The notes beneath the pieces are model-generated. The model saw nothing but the letters and a program-made list of their open reading frames with translations. It had not been told where the DNA came from and searched no databases. From Polytrichum commune (Eukaryota; Streptophyta; Polytrichopsida; Polytrichales; Polytrichaceae): a stretch of 64,000 nucleotides of DNA. Location of the stretch: assembly GCA_950295325.1 (NCBI GenBank), contig OX485803.1, positions 30,752,001 through 30,816,000 on the forward strand, read 5' to 3'. Every line of letters starts with the position of its first letter. Positions within the stretch are counted from its first letter, which is position 1. Made by a program: the position numbers and the translations under genes. Positions 48,868-59,841 of the stretch are shown piece after piece.

Positions 48868-51800
48868 ATGGACAATGGCCTGCCTAATCCTGCCGCGGTA
48901 AGAATCTCTCGTATACAACTTGCCGGTGTGAAGAGGTCTGGAACTGAGAAATGTGACAAGCGTACCATGCCATCCTTATGCCACCAACGGAAGTATCTCA
49001 ATTATTACATGCCTGGAAGCAAAGTATAGATCAAGAATGCAATAACAGGAAGTTCCAGAGTATGGTGAATCAAGTTGCTTGTCTACAGCTTGGCATCCTT
49101 CAGTGAGCTACGTTTTGTGGAGCTGAAGGCTGTTTCTAATCAAGGAGCATGTTGCTACTGTGTGTTGATTCTCTTCTTGCAGGAGAAAAGGAAGAGGGAA
49201 ACATTTCCTATCGAAGAGGATGTTAAGGATAATGTGAAATTGGCACGGCAATGGTTCGGGTCGCAGAGGGCTGATGATGCCCTAAAGGATGGCTATCAAA
49301 ATGGTGTCTTCCACGGGATTTCTGTAGACAGTTTGTTCCGGATGCAACAGCAGCAGCAACAACAACAGCAGCTACAACAACAACAACATCAACATCAACA
49401 TCAACAACAGCAACAGCAACAGCAGCAGAAGAGTGAGATAATAACAACTCCTACTCTCAACATGCAACAAAGGGTCATGGCTGCGGCGACCTTGCAGGTA
49501 TGAATCAGCACTGCGACAATGCTCTATGTTGATAATGAAACACAGCCACTTAATGGCACATGGCTTGCTATGCCTTTGACAGGTGCCAAGATACAAGTAA
49601 GAGGTTACGAGGCGGAGCTTAGTGAAAGAAAGGCAATAGTGATGATGATCAGTATGAATGATCATCACAATAGCATGGGAATAGGAAGGCAATGTGTTGG
49701 CACTTGGCTTCTAAGACTTCTTCAGGTAGTACTCGTGTCGGGCACTTTTGGCTTATGGAATTTGAGCACATACAATTTGTTGTAGTGCTTGCCACCGATT
49801 TGAAAGCGCTTGGAGGATTAGTATGAGGTCTGATTGCAAATGCTTATCCTGGTCTTTTAGGATAGGAAGGCAAGAACTTAGCAGATGATAACACTTCATT
49901 TTTACCTTGTGATTAAACTTCAGGATTTGCGAGGCATCAACGAGTCCTCGAAGGCATTCTTCCAACCTCAGTTACAACAACACATGAAATATGGGACGCC
50001 GCCGCCTCCTCCTCAACAACAGCCACAACAGCAGCAACTTCCATCTCAAAGTTTGAAACATGCATCAATGCCAGACTCTTCTACTGGTTCACTTCGAGAG
50101 CTCTCACCTTGTCATCCTCCTCAGCAACCCCTGCCTCTAAGAACACCCCCACTTTACTCCGAGGCCGATATACACAACGGTTCTCCAACTTCCTCTTCCT
50201 CTGGCCCTTATGCGAGTTTGCAGAATATGGCAGGCTCCTCCACCTCACATTCAGGGAGTGCATCCATTCAACCTCCGGATGCAGAGAATGACAGCTCCTA
50301 CAGTCTTGTCCATGGAACTCAGAATAGTCTTCTTTCGCAGCCAGTAGGGCAAAGTGTTCTTTTGCAAGCGCAGCAGCAGCCGGCCCAGTACTCGACAAAT
50401 GGGATGCTTGCTCAACAACAAAGAGGACACTCTCCTCATCAGCAGATGGGCATGGCACAACCTGGTGGCCAACAAGGCTCCCAAAATGGTGGGATGCATC
50501 CTCACCAAGGAACTGCCACTGGAGCAAGTAGTAGTCTCCAGAACGACAACAGTCAGGGGTTGGATGCTGACATGGCACGCCAGCAAGGTGCAAAGCTTGG
50601 GCAACAACAACAGCAGCAGCAGCAGCAACAAACAAACCATGCTGTGCAGAGTAGACTGCAAAGTGGTATGCAAAGTGGTATGCAAAGTGGTTTGCAAAAC
50701 GTTCATCACCATCAGCAGCAGCAAAATGGGTATCGGTTGCCGAATGGGCTTTGCCAAAGTGGAAGTATACATGCACAGAACAGCCATGAAATGATGTCTC
50801 ATGTCTTCCAAAATGGCAACATCCATCACCAAAACAGCCATGTGATGCAGAATGGGATGCAAAACATCTCAAGCAGATCCCAGGGTGGAAGTGTGCTTTC
50901 ACAAGGTAATCGCTTCTTCGAGATACTAGTTGTCGTGTCTTTTTTGGTTGTGGTGATCCTGTAACGATTATAAGTTGCATTTGTTTAGGTTCTAATGCAA
51001 ATGGGAATAATTTCTTAGGTAATCCGGATGACCCAAGAATGATGCCATTGGGGATGTCAATTGAATCGTGGTAGATGGAAGAAGACTTTGTGTCTGAAAG
51101 TAGGCACCGATGAAGTGTCTGTTGACTAATGAGAGCTTACTGGCACTTGACTATGCTCCTTGGCATTGATGCATGTACTCAAGGACCTTGATTCTTGAAT
51201 TTTTTTTCTTTTCGTGAAGCTAGAAGAGAAAAAGTGCGTCCTTACACATGCTTAAGAATGCTATGCCAAATTGCAGGTGCCTGATTCAGTAAAGAAAATT
51301 GGTAGTAGAGGTGACGGTGTGACTCAGTTACCTGTTGTTGCTACACCTCACTGAGGCAGCTTGTATGTGTGTATATAACCTGTATTGTTAACAAAGGTGA
51401 AGTGCAAATTGCTTGTCAGGTGACTCTCCAAAGATGGGTGCTGTACCGCTTATCCAAGGCAGCCATGCATTGCCAAACAGGCTGCATCATCAACAAATTG
51501 TGCATTCTTCTCAAAGTGGGCTACCGAATGGAGGGCAGAATGGGACAATGCACCCACAAGGTGGTCATCGGATGCAGGATGGTATCGTTCATCAACATCA
51601 AGTTGTACATCCGCCACAGAACGGGATGGGAATGGGGCCACAACAAACTGCTAATAGTGCTTGTAGTGGAGGAGGTTTCTCTCATCAACAATTAGGTCAA
51701 GGTGGGTCAATGGGCATTCCACAGCAACAAATGAGGCTTCCATCCCCGCTCCGTGAGCTTCAGGTTAGTTCCCCAAGCTCAAAAGATCAGTATTTGATGC

Positions 51801-54800
51801 AGCACAAAAATTCCTTTTCTACTGACTCAATACAGTTATCTTTTATGTCAACAGAACTTTTTCATTGGGAGTTTGTCCTCTATGATTTTCCATTGGTTGT
51901 TTTGCATACAATATCAATAATTTCTCTCCACTTGTGGTGTATGCTCGGAGGTAGTGTGTGAATTTGAACGAAGAGCAAGCTGTTTTGATTCATTGAGGGC
52001 CAAGCTCATTTTATCACCTCTTGGCATGCCAAAATGAGTTTGACCCCTCAATGAACTGACATAGAATGTTCTTCGTTCAAAACTCCAACACTACTTCCCA
52101 GCATGCACCGGTGTTGCATGCAAAACAACCAACTCCCTACCAAGAGTCATGTTGAGTTAGAGGATTAACTCTAATATCCCATCATGATTTACCGTCTATC
52201 TCTTTATGCAAGAAAACTGGACTTCTTGTGAATGAAGCGAAAAGCGATGTCTACGCAGGGTATGCCACAGGGCTCATCAGGAGCTTGGTATCCATCAATG
52301 CGCACGCAGCCCTTGGTTGCGGAGACACAATCCTCGAATGCAATCAATTCGAGGTTTCAGGGACGAGATATGACAAACAACATGGGGAATCCCATGTTGT
52401 CGCCTTGCGTCAACGAGTTCAATTACCAAAGGGGCGTCGCACCAATTTCGCCTCAACTGAACCAAGTTCAAGGTGGAGGGGGATATAGGGACGCACCTCC
52501 CGACCAAGATTTGCACTCTCAATATGAGGGGCAAAGTCCTGTACCTTCTTCCATGGGTAACTTGAAAGGGTATGGCTCACCCTCCACCCACAGCAACAGA
52601 ATGGGTAAGGTCCTTCCAGTACAGACAGATATCCATGGCCGGCGGCTCTTGCAAGCCAACTTCTGCACACCTTCAAGCTCCGGAGGAGACTCGAATCTGA
52701 GCGTTCCTCCTATGGTGGCGAATGGAGGCGTCATGTGCCCTCCAAAGATCACCCGGAGCTACACCAAGGTACTTTGCATCTTACAGTCCTCAGTTGTTAC
52801 AATTTTGGGTGTTTTTTGAAGGGTTATTTGCACTACAAAGGTGGTTGTGGTTGTGGTCGTGGTCGTGGTTAACAACCACAAACAATCTTTTGGTTGTTTT
52901 TTTTAATAAGTACTTGTCTTGTGGATCGGTCTTCTAAATCGTAATTCATCATTGGTTTAGGTCTGGGCTGAGAAAATTAAAGGGATTATTGGCCTTGTTG
53001 GCTTGGGATTGTAATGTTAAAAGTGGTCACCTCCTCAACTTTCTCCCCGGACCTTGGCCTTGAAGTTCTCTAGTGATGCCACATGAGCATGAACAACCAC
53101 CCAAAGGGTGGCTAACCACGTGGAGTAGGGAGGTTGATGGAGTAAGAGGTGGTTGTGGTTGTGGTTAGCATTTATTATGCCTTTTCCATGGAAATAGAAC
53201 CAACGAAAGTAAACCACTATCACCACCACAACCACCCCTAGTGTATGTCCCTCGACATGGGATTTGTGTATGGTGCTCGTATGGATGTCTCAATTTGGCC
53301 ACGCTGGGTGATATCAAGTTTACACTCAATTCAAGTAACTTGTTGTGGTTGGGCCAAGTGATTTTGCCAACGTGTCTCCTGTCATTGATTGGATAGGAGG
53401 AGACACAATTATCACCTATATAATTGATGGCCTTGCCGTAACTTGACCTGCCATCATCTGTTGTAGACACCCAATATACTATCTTGCTGCTACTACAACC
53501 TGTGGCAGGGCTCCTTGGATCCATTACCTAGTTCATAGAGTTGCTCAGCGACATTGGGTTAGGGTTTAGTTGATTTCAGGTGAGGCTTCCAGAATATTCA
53601 GAGGTAGCTATGAGGATCCTTTACAAAGTGAAGAATTTTATGGCTTTGAGTTGTGTATAAAGTATCTTGTCTGTGTCGCGTGAAAAATGCCTACTTGCTG
53701 CCATTGTTTTGGACAGTTCTGATATCCAATCCAATATGCACTTAAAATATGTATTTCCTTGAGTTGTGAAAAGGCTGGAATGCAAGATGGGCTTATTTGA
53801 TGAACTTGGGGAGTTGTTATCTGCTGGATGACAAGATTTGATGGTGAATATCTGATTATCTCTTAATACGGGATATCTGATCTCGGGATGTTTTTGGGGC
53901 TATCAGGTGTACAAGCTGGGTTCAATAACAAGGGCAGTGGACGTGAATCGATTCAGCAACTACGCAGAGTTGAGATGTGGGTTGGCTTCCATGTTTAAAT
54001 TGGAAGGTCAGTTGGATCAGAAGCTTGGGTGGCAGCTGGTGTTCACTGACAATGAAGATGACCTCCTTCTTGTTGGAGACGATCCATGGGAGTAAGTAAT
54101 CTTTATTTTCCTGTTTCTTTGAAATATGACTATTCTCACGGCTTTTGGTTTTGCTTGTTCTATTGATTGTTGATTAGCATTGAGGGGACTTGAAAAAAAT
54201 GTGGGCGGCTCCTTCATTCCATTTATCTCATTGTATCATGCAAATATAAAAATAACAACATTCAAGGAAAGTACCTTTCTTAACATGGAGCGCCATGGAA
54301 AAGAAGGTGATGGTTGGAATAATGGTTTGGGTAGGGCTCTGTGAAAACACCTTGGAAGATTCACTGAGATCTTGGGAGTTGTGTGCATAGAAATCTCCTC
54401 ATGCATTTATCCGCTCAGTTAATTATGACAAGGTGGCTGTTCAGAGAGTGGTAGTGTAATGAACAAAAAGTTCCTCTGGGATGACATAATTTGGTATTGT
54501 GAGGCATACTTTTGATGGAGACGTAAATTAGACAAGATTGGTGGGCGTCATTTTGATTCAACTGCACAGCAAACTGACATTATAAGATAGTACAACTGGA
54601 AAACCTGCACGGAGTCTGTTGCCTTCAGCAGAATACCGTCTGCCAGGTGGTGGAAGTGAATTTGAGATAAGATTGACATCAGTTTACGAAATTCTATTGA
54701 TTAATCATTGAACTGAAAATGTGGTTGCTTGGGAATGTCAAGACGCATGTCAGAGCAAGGGACAAACTTGCCGATTCCAGGAAATCAATTTTGCAATGGA

Positions 54801-55919
54801 ATTGCCACGAAGCTTAGGCCGGTGTTCCTTCAATAGATGTTTCCTTGCCTATATTAGTTTTCATCCCACCATGCAGTTGGAGTGGTTGTATATATTAGTG
54901 GTTGTTATCTGTAAAAGTGGTAGGGAGTTTCACCCCACTTTTGACATTTTATAGATTCTCGAGATGTGTTCCAATTGGTACCAGAACCCCCAATTTTGGT
55001 GAGATGAAGTGGAAGTGTTTGACTTTGACCTAGAGATGGTTTTATAAGAATGAACTCGCCGTCAAACTTTTGAGAGCACCATTTTAGGGGCCTTCAAAAG
55101 TTTGACATGTGACTCATTTCATTTTTATACAAGTTGTCTTTTGGCCAAAGTTTTACGCCTCTCCTTCATTTTACCAAACCTGGATGTTTTGGTGACACTT
55201 ATTGCTCCTTAAACAGTATAAATGGTCAAAAGTGGGGTGAAACTCCCCACCAAAACATGGTTTTTGGAGAAAACTTTAAGGATAACTATATTATCGCTGG
55301 GCTTTTCTTTATTTTCCAGGAATACTTCCCATCAGTGAGGCACTGATGTCGAGTTTAAGGTAGATGGGTCTTACATGGTCACTTTTTCCAATTAGCCCAC
55401 TTCTCCTAGGCTATGAAACTCGTGATTTGCATGAGATGGTTTATTAGCAAATCCAAATTGGGACTGTAGCCACTTTTCTCATATTTTTTGAGGCTGATAT
55501 GAATATCTCATTCATTGTCAAAGTGAAGATTCTCGTGCTCATTAAAAGGTCATATAGGTGCCCCCAATTTTGTTGACTATTGAACCCATAGTGGTTACCA
55601 TATTTTGATCCGTACTCCAGCCTCTTTTAAAGACATGTCTTGTTGGTTTCCATTCTTGGAGCCACACCTAACCACCTACCACTCAAATATAGGTGTTTGA
55701 TTAAGGCGAATAAGCAAATTAGGGACATGTACCTTGCTTGCTAATATATCTCCCTTCTAATATATTTTTCTTATGATATATTCTTGCAGGGAATTTGTCC
55801 GAAATGTGCGGGGCATTCGTATCCTAACGCCTGCTGAGGTGTACTTCTACACTCACGAGGATAAGTGTGGCTCGGCCTACAATTCCATTGGAGGTAACTG
55901 TGCTCCAAAACAACCCTAA
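48868..55919 (+). CDS. ARF-family protein with Gln-rich middle region and PB1 domain but no B3 DNA-binding domain (ncARF-like), 8 exons
   Basis: Exons by GT-AG sites with matching phase: 48868-48897, 49183-49497, 49924-50905, 50989-51018, 51420-51763, 52259-52768, 53907-54091, 55790-55919. They join to 841 codons plus TAA. Residues 12-15 are KRKR, a possible nuclear signal. Residues 34-64 ([13 protein letters not shown] to SLFRM) and 103-130 ([16 protein letters not shown]) resemble the activator (class A) ARF middle region. Residues 65-98 are a Gln/His run, and Gln/Asn/Gly/His-rich sequence extends to about 730. Residues 735-820 are a PB1 domain with the basic-face lysine (YTK, 737) and the acidic motif [18 protein letters not shown] (784-801). 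PB1 mediates ARF-ARF and ARF-Aux/IAA assembly in the nucleus. I found no B3, dimerization or ancillary domain in the 5 kb upstream, and the reading frame upstream of exon 1 closes at TAG 48739. The start ATG 48868 is the only ATG in that open stretch. Upstream exons outside my reading remain possible. Confidence 0.85.
50989..51018 (+). other. 30-nt cassette-like exon of the ARF-like gene
   Basis: The exon lies between acceptor TTGTTTAG and donor GTAATCC and adds ten residues (SNANGNNFL plus a Gly junction). It enters and leaves in phase 1, so including or skipping it keeps the frame. If its donor is not used, the frame continues to TAG at 51072-51074 and gives a protein lacking the PB1 domain. 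The donor GTAATC is weak, and so is the GTAATC of the preceding exon. Confidence 0.55.
51890..52135. mobile_element. fold-back MITE in intron 5 of the ARF-like gene
   Basis: The two halves are long imperfect inverted repeats: TTGGTTGTTTTGCATACAA and GGTGTATGCTCGGAGGTAG on the left pair with the reverse complement of CTACTTCCCAGCATGCACC and TTGCATGCAAAACAACCAA on the right. The inner arms (TTCATTGAGGG.. CTCATTTT) also pair around a short loop at about 52012-52030. There is no coding capacity. Boundaries are approximate and no target duplication was identified. Confidence 0.7.
52837..53245. repeat. GGTGGTTGTGGTT-rich inverted repeat in intron 6
   Basis: GGTGGTTGTGGTTGTGG near 52839 recurs in direct orientation near 53146 and inverted near 53228-53245 (ACCACCACAACCACCCC). 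This may be a degraded TIR element or a simple-sequence expansion in the intron. I saw no target duplication. Confidence 0.4.
53907..55919 (+). CDS. PB1-domain-coding last two exons of the ARF-like gene (53907-54091 and 55790-55919)
   Basis: These exons are the most diagnostic part of the gene. The first starts in phase 0 after a TATCAG acceptor and reads [20 protein letters not shown], then [30 protein letters not shown]. It ends in GTAAGT after two bases of a Glu codon, and the second exon (after TTCTTGCAG) completes it and continues [19 protein letters not shown]. This is the canonical ARF/IAA PB1 fold order, with the intron between DDPW and EEF. The tail after the domain is short, about 21 residues ([22 protein letters not shown]), where many activator ARFs have a longer one. 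The last intron is 1.7 kb and carries two MITEs. Confidence 0.95.
54919..55251. mobile_element. MITE in the last intron of the ARF-like gene (TIR GGTRGGGAGTTTCACC)
   Basis: The left end GGTAGGGAGTTTCACCCCAC at 54919 is matched by the inverted right end GTGGGGTGAAACTCCCCACC ending at 55251, giving about 27 bp of nearly perfect TIR. An inner palindrome (GTCAAACTTTTGAGAGCACC and its inverted partner) lies near 55060-55107. There is no ORF. Target duplication was not resolved. Confidence 0.75.
55358..55734. mobile_element. Stowaway-like MITE (AGGTAGATGGGTCTT family) in the last ARF intron
   Basis: It starts AGGTAGATGGGTCTTA after TA and ends in ..GACATGTACCT before TG, where TA is expected. About 377 bp. 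It is one of at least nine copies of the most abundant family in the window and lies only 55 bp upstream of the last exon. Confidence 0.7.
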
Positions 55920-57375
55920 GCACAGACTGGGGCAGATGCCTGTAGATTGCCTTTGTTTGCTTCAACTCAGGCCGATGATGGACTAGAACCCTCCCTCACA
56001 CATGATACTGTAAAGGCAATGTTCATCAAGACTTGGGCTACCAGAAGGGTTGATTGAACTCATGTTGTTGAGGGAGGTACGGAATCGGCACTGTGAATTT
56101 ATTGCTCAAATTCACTCTAGAATTGTTCTGGATCCCCGAAGTTCTGGGAGACTCCCCTAGCACTGACTGACATATACAGTGGATACTACATTCATTTGTC
56201 AGACAAATATGCGAAGGTGGTGTGGGATTAGCAATTTTGGACTTGTGAGATAAGTCAGACATGAAACTGTCTTTAGTTTTCATGAATGAAGTAGAAGAGG
56301 GGTGAAGTGAAATGTGTACACATATGAAGAAATCCGGGTTCTTTAATTATCCTTCCGCGGCAGTCATTTTTTTTCCGTCAACCAGTTCCACCTGGCTGAT
56401 GTAGAGAGTTTATTGGGAGGCTACCATCTTGCTGTCTGTAGCGAGTCTTTGTAATTCTTTTAATGGATAAATGAAAGAGAAGGATGCCCCAGTATGTTCT
56501 GCTGTGGATCTGCAGCTTGCATCTTGAAGATGAATGTCTTAGTAGCTTGGTTTATTATTTTGTCAAACCCTAAACCCTAAGCCCTAACCATTTAATCTGT
56601 TCTGCATCTTGGACTGAGGTTGAAGGTTGGAAGTCTGGAAACAAAATCATTGTCAAGTATGGTTATTAACAATGACAACAAAGCTGTCATGTGTATGCCT
56701 GGTGTTTTGATGTAAGCCAAGGAGCTCCATATCAACAATTTCAACTTTCATTCCTTTAAGACCCTTTGTAGTAGAATATAGCGTACTGTGGGTTGAAATG
56801 ATGTATCCTGTGCGTAACAGATGTGAACCGCGGAGGTGCCAAAACTTATATATTTGGGATGAGGTTGGACATTTTGAGGGCTGATAAATAAACCTCTGAG
56901 GAACAGAAATACTTATCAAAGCCCTTATTGTATACCTATGTTTACCTCTGCTTGGTCGTTTTCTTGTGTTCTTTCTGATTTGCTTGATTCTTGCTTCCAG
57001 TACTGTAGAGGGCGCTCTATTTCGTCTCTACCAGTGTTGGAATGTAATTTCCACATAGGATTCAAGAGCATCTCAACCAACAACACGTGGGAAAACTTGA
57101 GGAAAATCTAATTTTTTTTCTTGTCGGAATAGAGAGCCCTCTTTGGTACTCTTTATTGGACGCTCTTGTGGTTGGGTTCATTTTCGTGGCTCATCCTGTT
57201 CAGTCCTGCAATGTTTGTGTTGTACTTTGTTCCTCTACGAGCAGACTGGTGAACTTAGGTGTTGGGAAAATGAATAGGAGCTCAGATTGACCATTTCATA
57301 ATTCAGGATCACGCATTTATTAGTCCCAAGGCAAACTCTCATGTATTTCCTTCCATAGAACTCTCCACCTCCTTG
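55920..57375. other. 3' UTR and downstream flank of the ARF-like gene
   Basis: No coding exon is recognised. The polyadenylation site cannot be placed. Two telomere-type heptamers and a variant occur at about 56567-56590 (CCCTAAACCCTAAGCCCTAA). Normal, unpaired sequence otherwise. Confidence 0.4.
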
Positions 57376-57383
57376 TTTCAGCA

Positions 57384-57585
57384 CAATGAACGGGGAGAAC
57401 CAACTGCCAGTTGCAAGATGCACCGGTTGAAGTTCAAGACTTCAGGAAAATGACTCCTCATTTTAGAGGAATCTATAGAATATACCTCAAATTGATAAAG
57501 AAAATCTGAAAGATCACAACATCTAACTGGTTGGCCAAACAAAATACAGTAAGACCAATTATGCCCAAAAATCTCCCTGGACACT
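57384..57585 (-). mobile_element. short hAT-type MITE, perfect 8-bp target duplication TTTCAGCA
   Basis: The ends CAATGAACGGGGAGAACC and ..ATCTCCCTGGACACTG are weak inverted repeats (CAATGAACGGGGAGA against CAGTGTCCAGGGAGA). TTTCAGCA flanks both sides (57376-57383, 57586-57593). The interior has repeated CCGGTT boxes. 202 bp, no ORF. Confidence 0.88.
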
Positions 57586-58170
57586 GTTTCAGCATGGCAT
57601 GCTGCCTTGTGGAATTCTGTGTTTTGTTTAGACCAAGGATTGTTAGCAATAGGTTTCAAAACTTGAACCAATGTTGAACTGGTATAAAGGAATGCATGGT
57701 ACCAACAATCCACATCAAATAATGGTACAAAAGAACCTACCTGTGGGTATCAAAATCTTAATACCAACCACTTAAATATAGTTCTTTGGCGGGTATGTCA
57801 AGGTGAGAGAATCTTTGTATAGCTGAGTTATTGTTTGGGCTGGTACCAGTGATACTAGAGCAATTTACTTGGGTGTGAAGGTATACAGAGCTTGGTATAT
57901 AGAACCAAATGGTATCGAAAACAAAAATATCATCAAATGCACATACCTTGATGGTGTCAAAAACTATGAGATCTTCACTATAGACACTTGAATGGTATCA
58001 TAAAAAGATGATAACATTCCAACATTGGTTTTAAGCTATTATTGAAATAGGTGGATTGTGCGATATTGAAGAAATTATTCAGGACTAATCTCATTCAAGA
58101 GTTTGTGTTTTCTAGTCATTGTAGAAAATGATACAAAAGCTGTTGTTACCCCATGTTTGCGGGACTTGAA

Positions 58171-58540
58171 AGGTACACAACCCTCCGTCACCTTTCTTAA
58201 TATGACACCTATATTTGAGTGGTATGTGGTCAGGTGTGGCTCCAAGAATGGATACCAAATAGGTCTGTGTTTAAAAGAGATTGGACTAGGTACTCAAAAC
58301 CTGATAACCATTCTTGGTTCAATACTCAATATCATCTTCGGAACGTATATGATCATTTAACGAGCACGAGAATCCTCACTTTCATAATGAATAAGATATT
58401 CACATGAGCTCCGGAAATTACAACGAAAGTGGCTACAACCTCATTTTAGATCTGCTAATCATCTTCTGCTCACTGCGTGTTTCATATCCTAGGAGAAGTG
58501 GGTTAGCTGGAAAACGTAACCATTGAAGACCCATACACCT
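58171..58540. mobile_element. Stowaway-like MITE (AGGTAGATGGG family)
   Basis: It starts AGGTACACAACCCTCCGTCA and ends in ..AGACCCATACACCT before TA. The interior matches the copy at 37732 in the same orientation. Confidence 0.65.
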
Positions 58541-58666
58541 TAGCAGGTTTCGTGTATTGCACTCCAAAAGCTTGTGAGTTCCAATCTGTTCCATGTGCAG
58601 AAAGAGAGTGGGAGAAGCATGGTCCATTGGCTAATTTGAGCCACGCTTTGCATTCACGCATGTCTT

Positions 58667-58899
58667 TAATGAATGGGGAGAATCGATGACCAGTTCCAGA
58701 TGAACCGGTTGAGTTTGAGAAATAACCAGTTGAGGTTCAAGACTTCAGGAGAATTACCCATCATTTTCAAGGAATCTATGGAATATACCTCAAATTTGTA
58801 AAGAAAAAACCGAAAGATCATACCATGTACATGTAATTGGTTGGACTGGGAGCCACTGGGATTTCAACCGATTATGCTCGAAAATCTCCCTGGACACTG
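58667..58899 (-). mobile_element. short hAT-type MITE, CATGTSTT duplication
   Basis: Same family as 57384. The flanks CATGTCTT (58659-58666) and CATGTGTT (58900-58907) match at seven of eight positions. Confidence 0.82.
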
Positions 58900-59081
58900 C
58901 ATGTGTTTCAACAATATCCTATTATTGGCATGCATGACCAACCTCTAGCCTTTGCAACATGCTGAACGAGTCCTCACAATAAGAATCATTGTACACTATG
59001 TTTCACTTTACCGATTATGTAGCCTTATGCAAATGTCCTAGGGTGCACATGAGGAGAATAAATGTTCATAGCCTAAGAGTA

Positions 59082-59435
59082 AGGTAGATGGGTTTAGGGT
59101 TTAGGGTTTAGGTGTTAAGTGGTTCCTTTTTTCGACTAGCCCACTTCTCATGGGATAAGAAAGAGGCAATTATACGAGATGGTTAGTAAAATCCAAATCA
59201 ATGAAATTCTTAATTCATTATCAAAGTGAAGACTCTCGTGCTCATTAAATGGTCATATAGGCCCCTCCAATTATATTGCCTACAAAGTTTAGAATGGTTA
59301 TCATATTCCGAACAAGTAATCCAATCTTTTTTAAACATGTGTTTTTGGTATTCATTTTTGAACCACACCTAACCACATGCCACTCAAATATAGGTGTCCC
59401 ATTAAGATCGATAACCGAATTAAGCACGTCCATCT
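59082..59435. mobile_element. Stowaway-like MITE (AGGTAGATGGG family) with telomere-type heptamers in its TIR
   Basis: TA flanks both ends (59080-59081, 59436-59437). Just inside the left end, GGGTTTAGGGTTTAGGGTTTAGG (three TTTAGGG units, 59091-59113) interrupts the usual GGGTCTTA sequence. Orientation is opposite to the copy at 58171. Confidence 0.7.
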
Positions 59436-59841
59436 TAGTACATGAGAAAAGTTGATGAAGTGTTTGTCAAAACAAAGGAATTCTGAGAGCCTCTTCACCC
59501 ATTGGTAATCTACCTCAACGACAACTAATTAGGCACGTGGCATCTAGTTTTGTTCCCATGGATTTGTGGAATTAGGAGAAAATTAGTTTCTTTCCACATG
59601 ATTGCGTATTAACATCCTACTTGAGGCGGACTTTAAGAAATCCCGCCTCAGCATTGTGTAAGGTAGATGGGTCTTGAGTGGCTCATTTTCTTAATCAGAC
59701 CTTATATTTGATTGGTGTGTGGTTCGGTGACAACCAAAGAGCAAACATCATAAAGACATGTGTTTAAAAAAGATTGAAGTGCATCTTCAAATAGTAATAA
59801 CTACTTTACACTCAATAGTGAACACAATTGGGAGGAACTAC

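Noticed and set aside
50081-50980. A 299-codon minus-strand frame and several others opposite the ARF exon
   Set aside because: It mirrors the Gln-rich coding exon. CAG/CAA runs give long open antisense frames (Leu, Val, Cys). The plus-strand exon has matching splice sites and family similarity.
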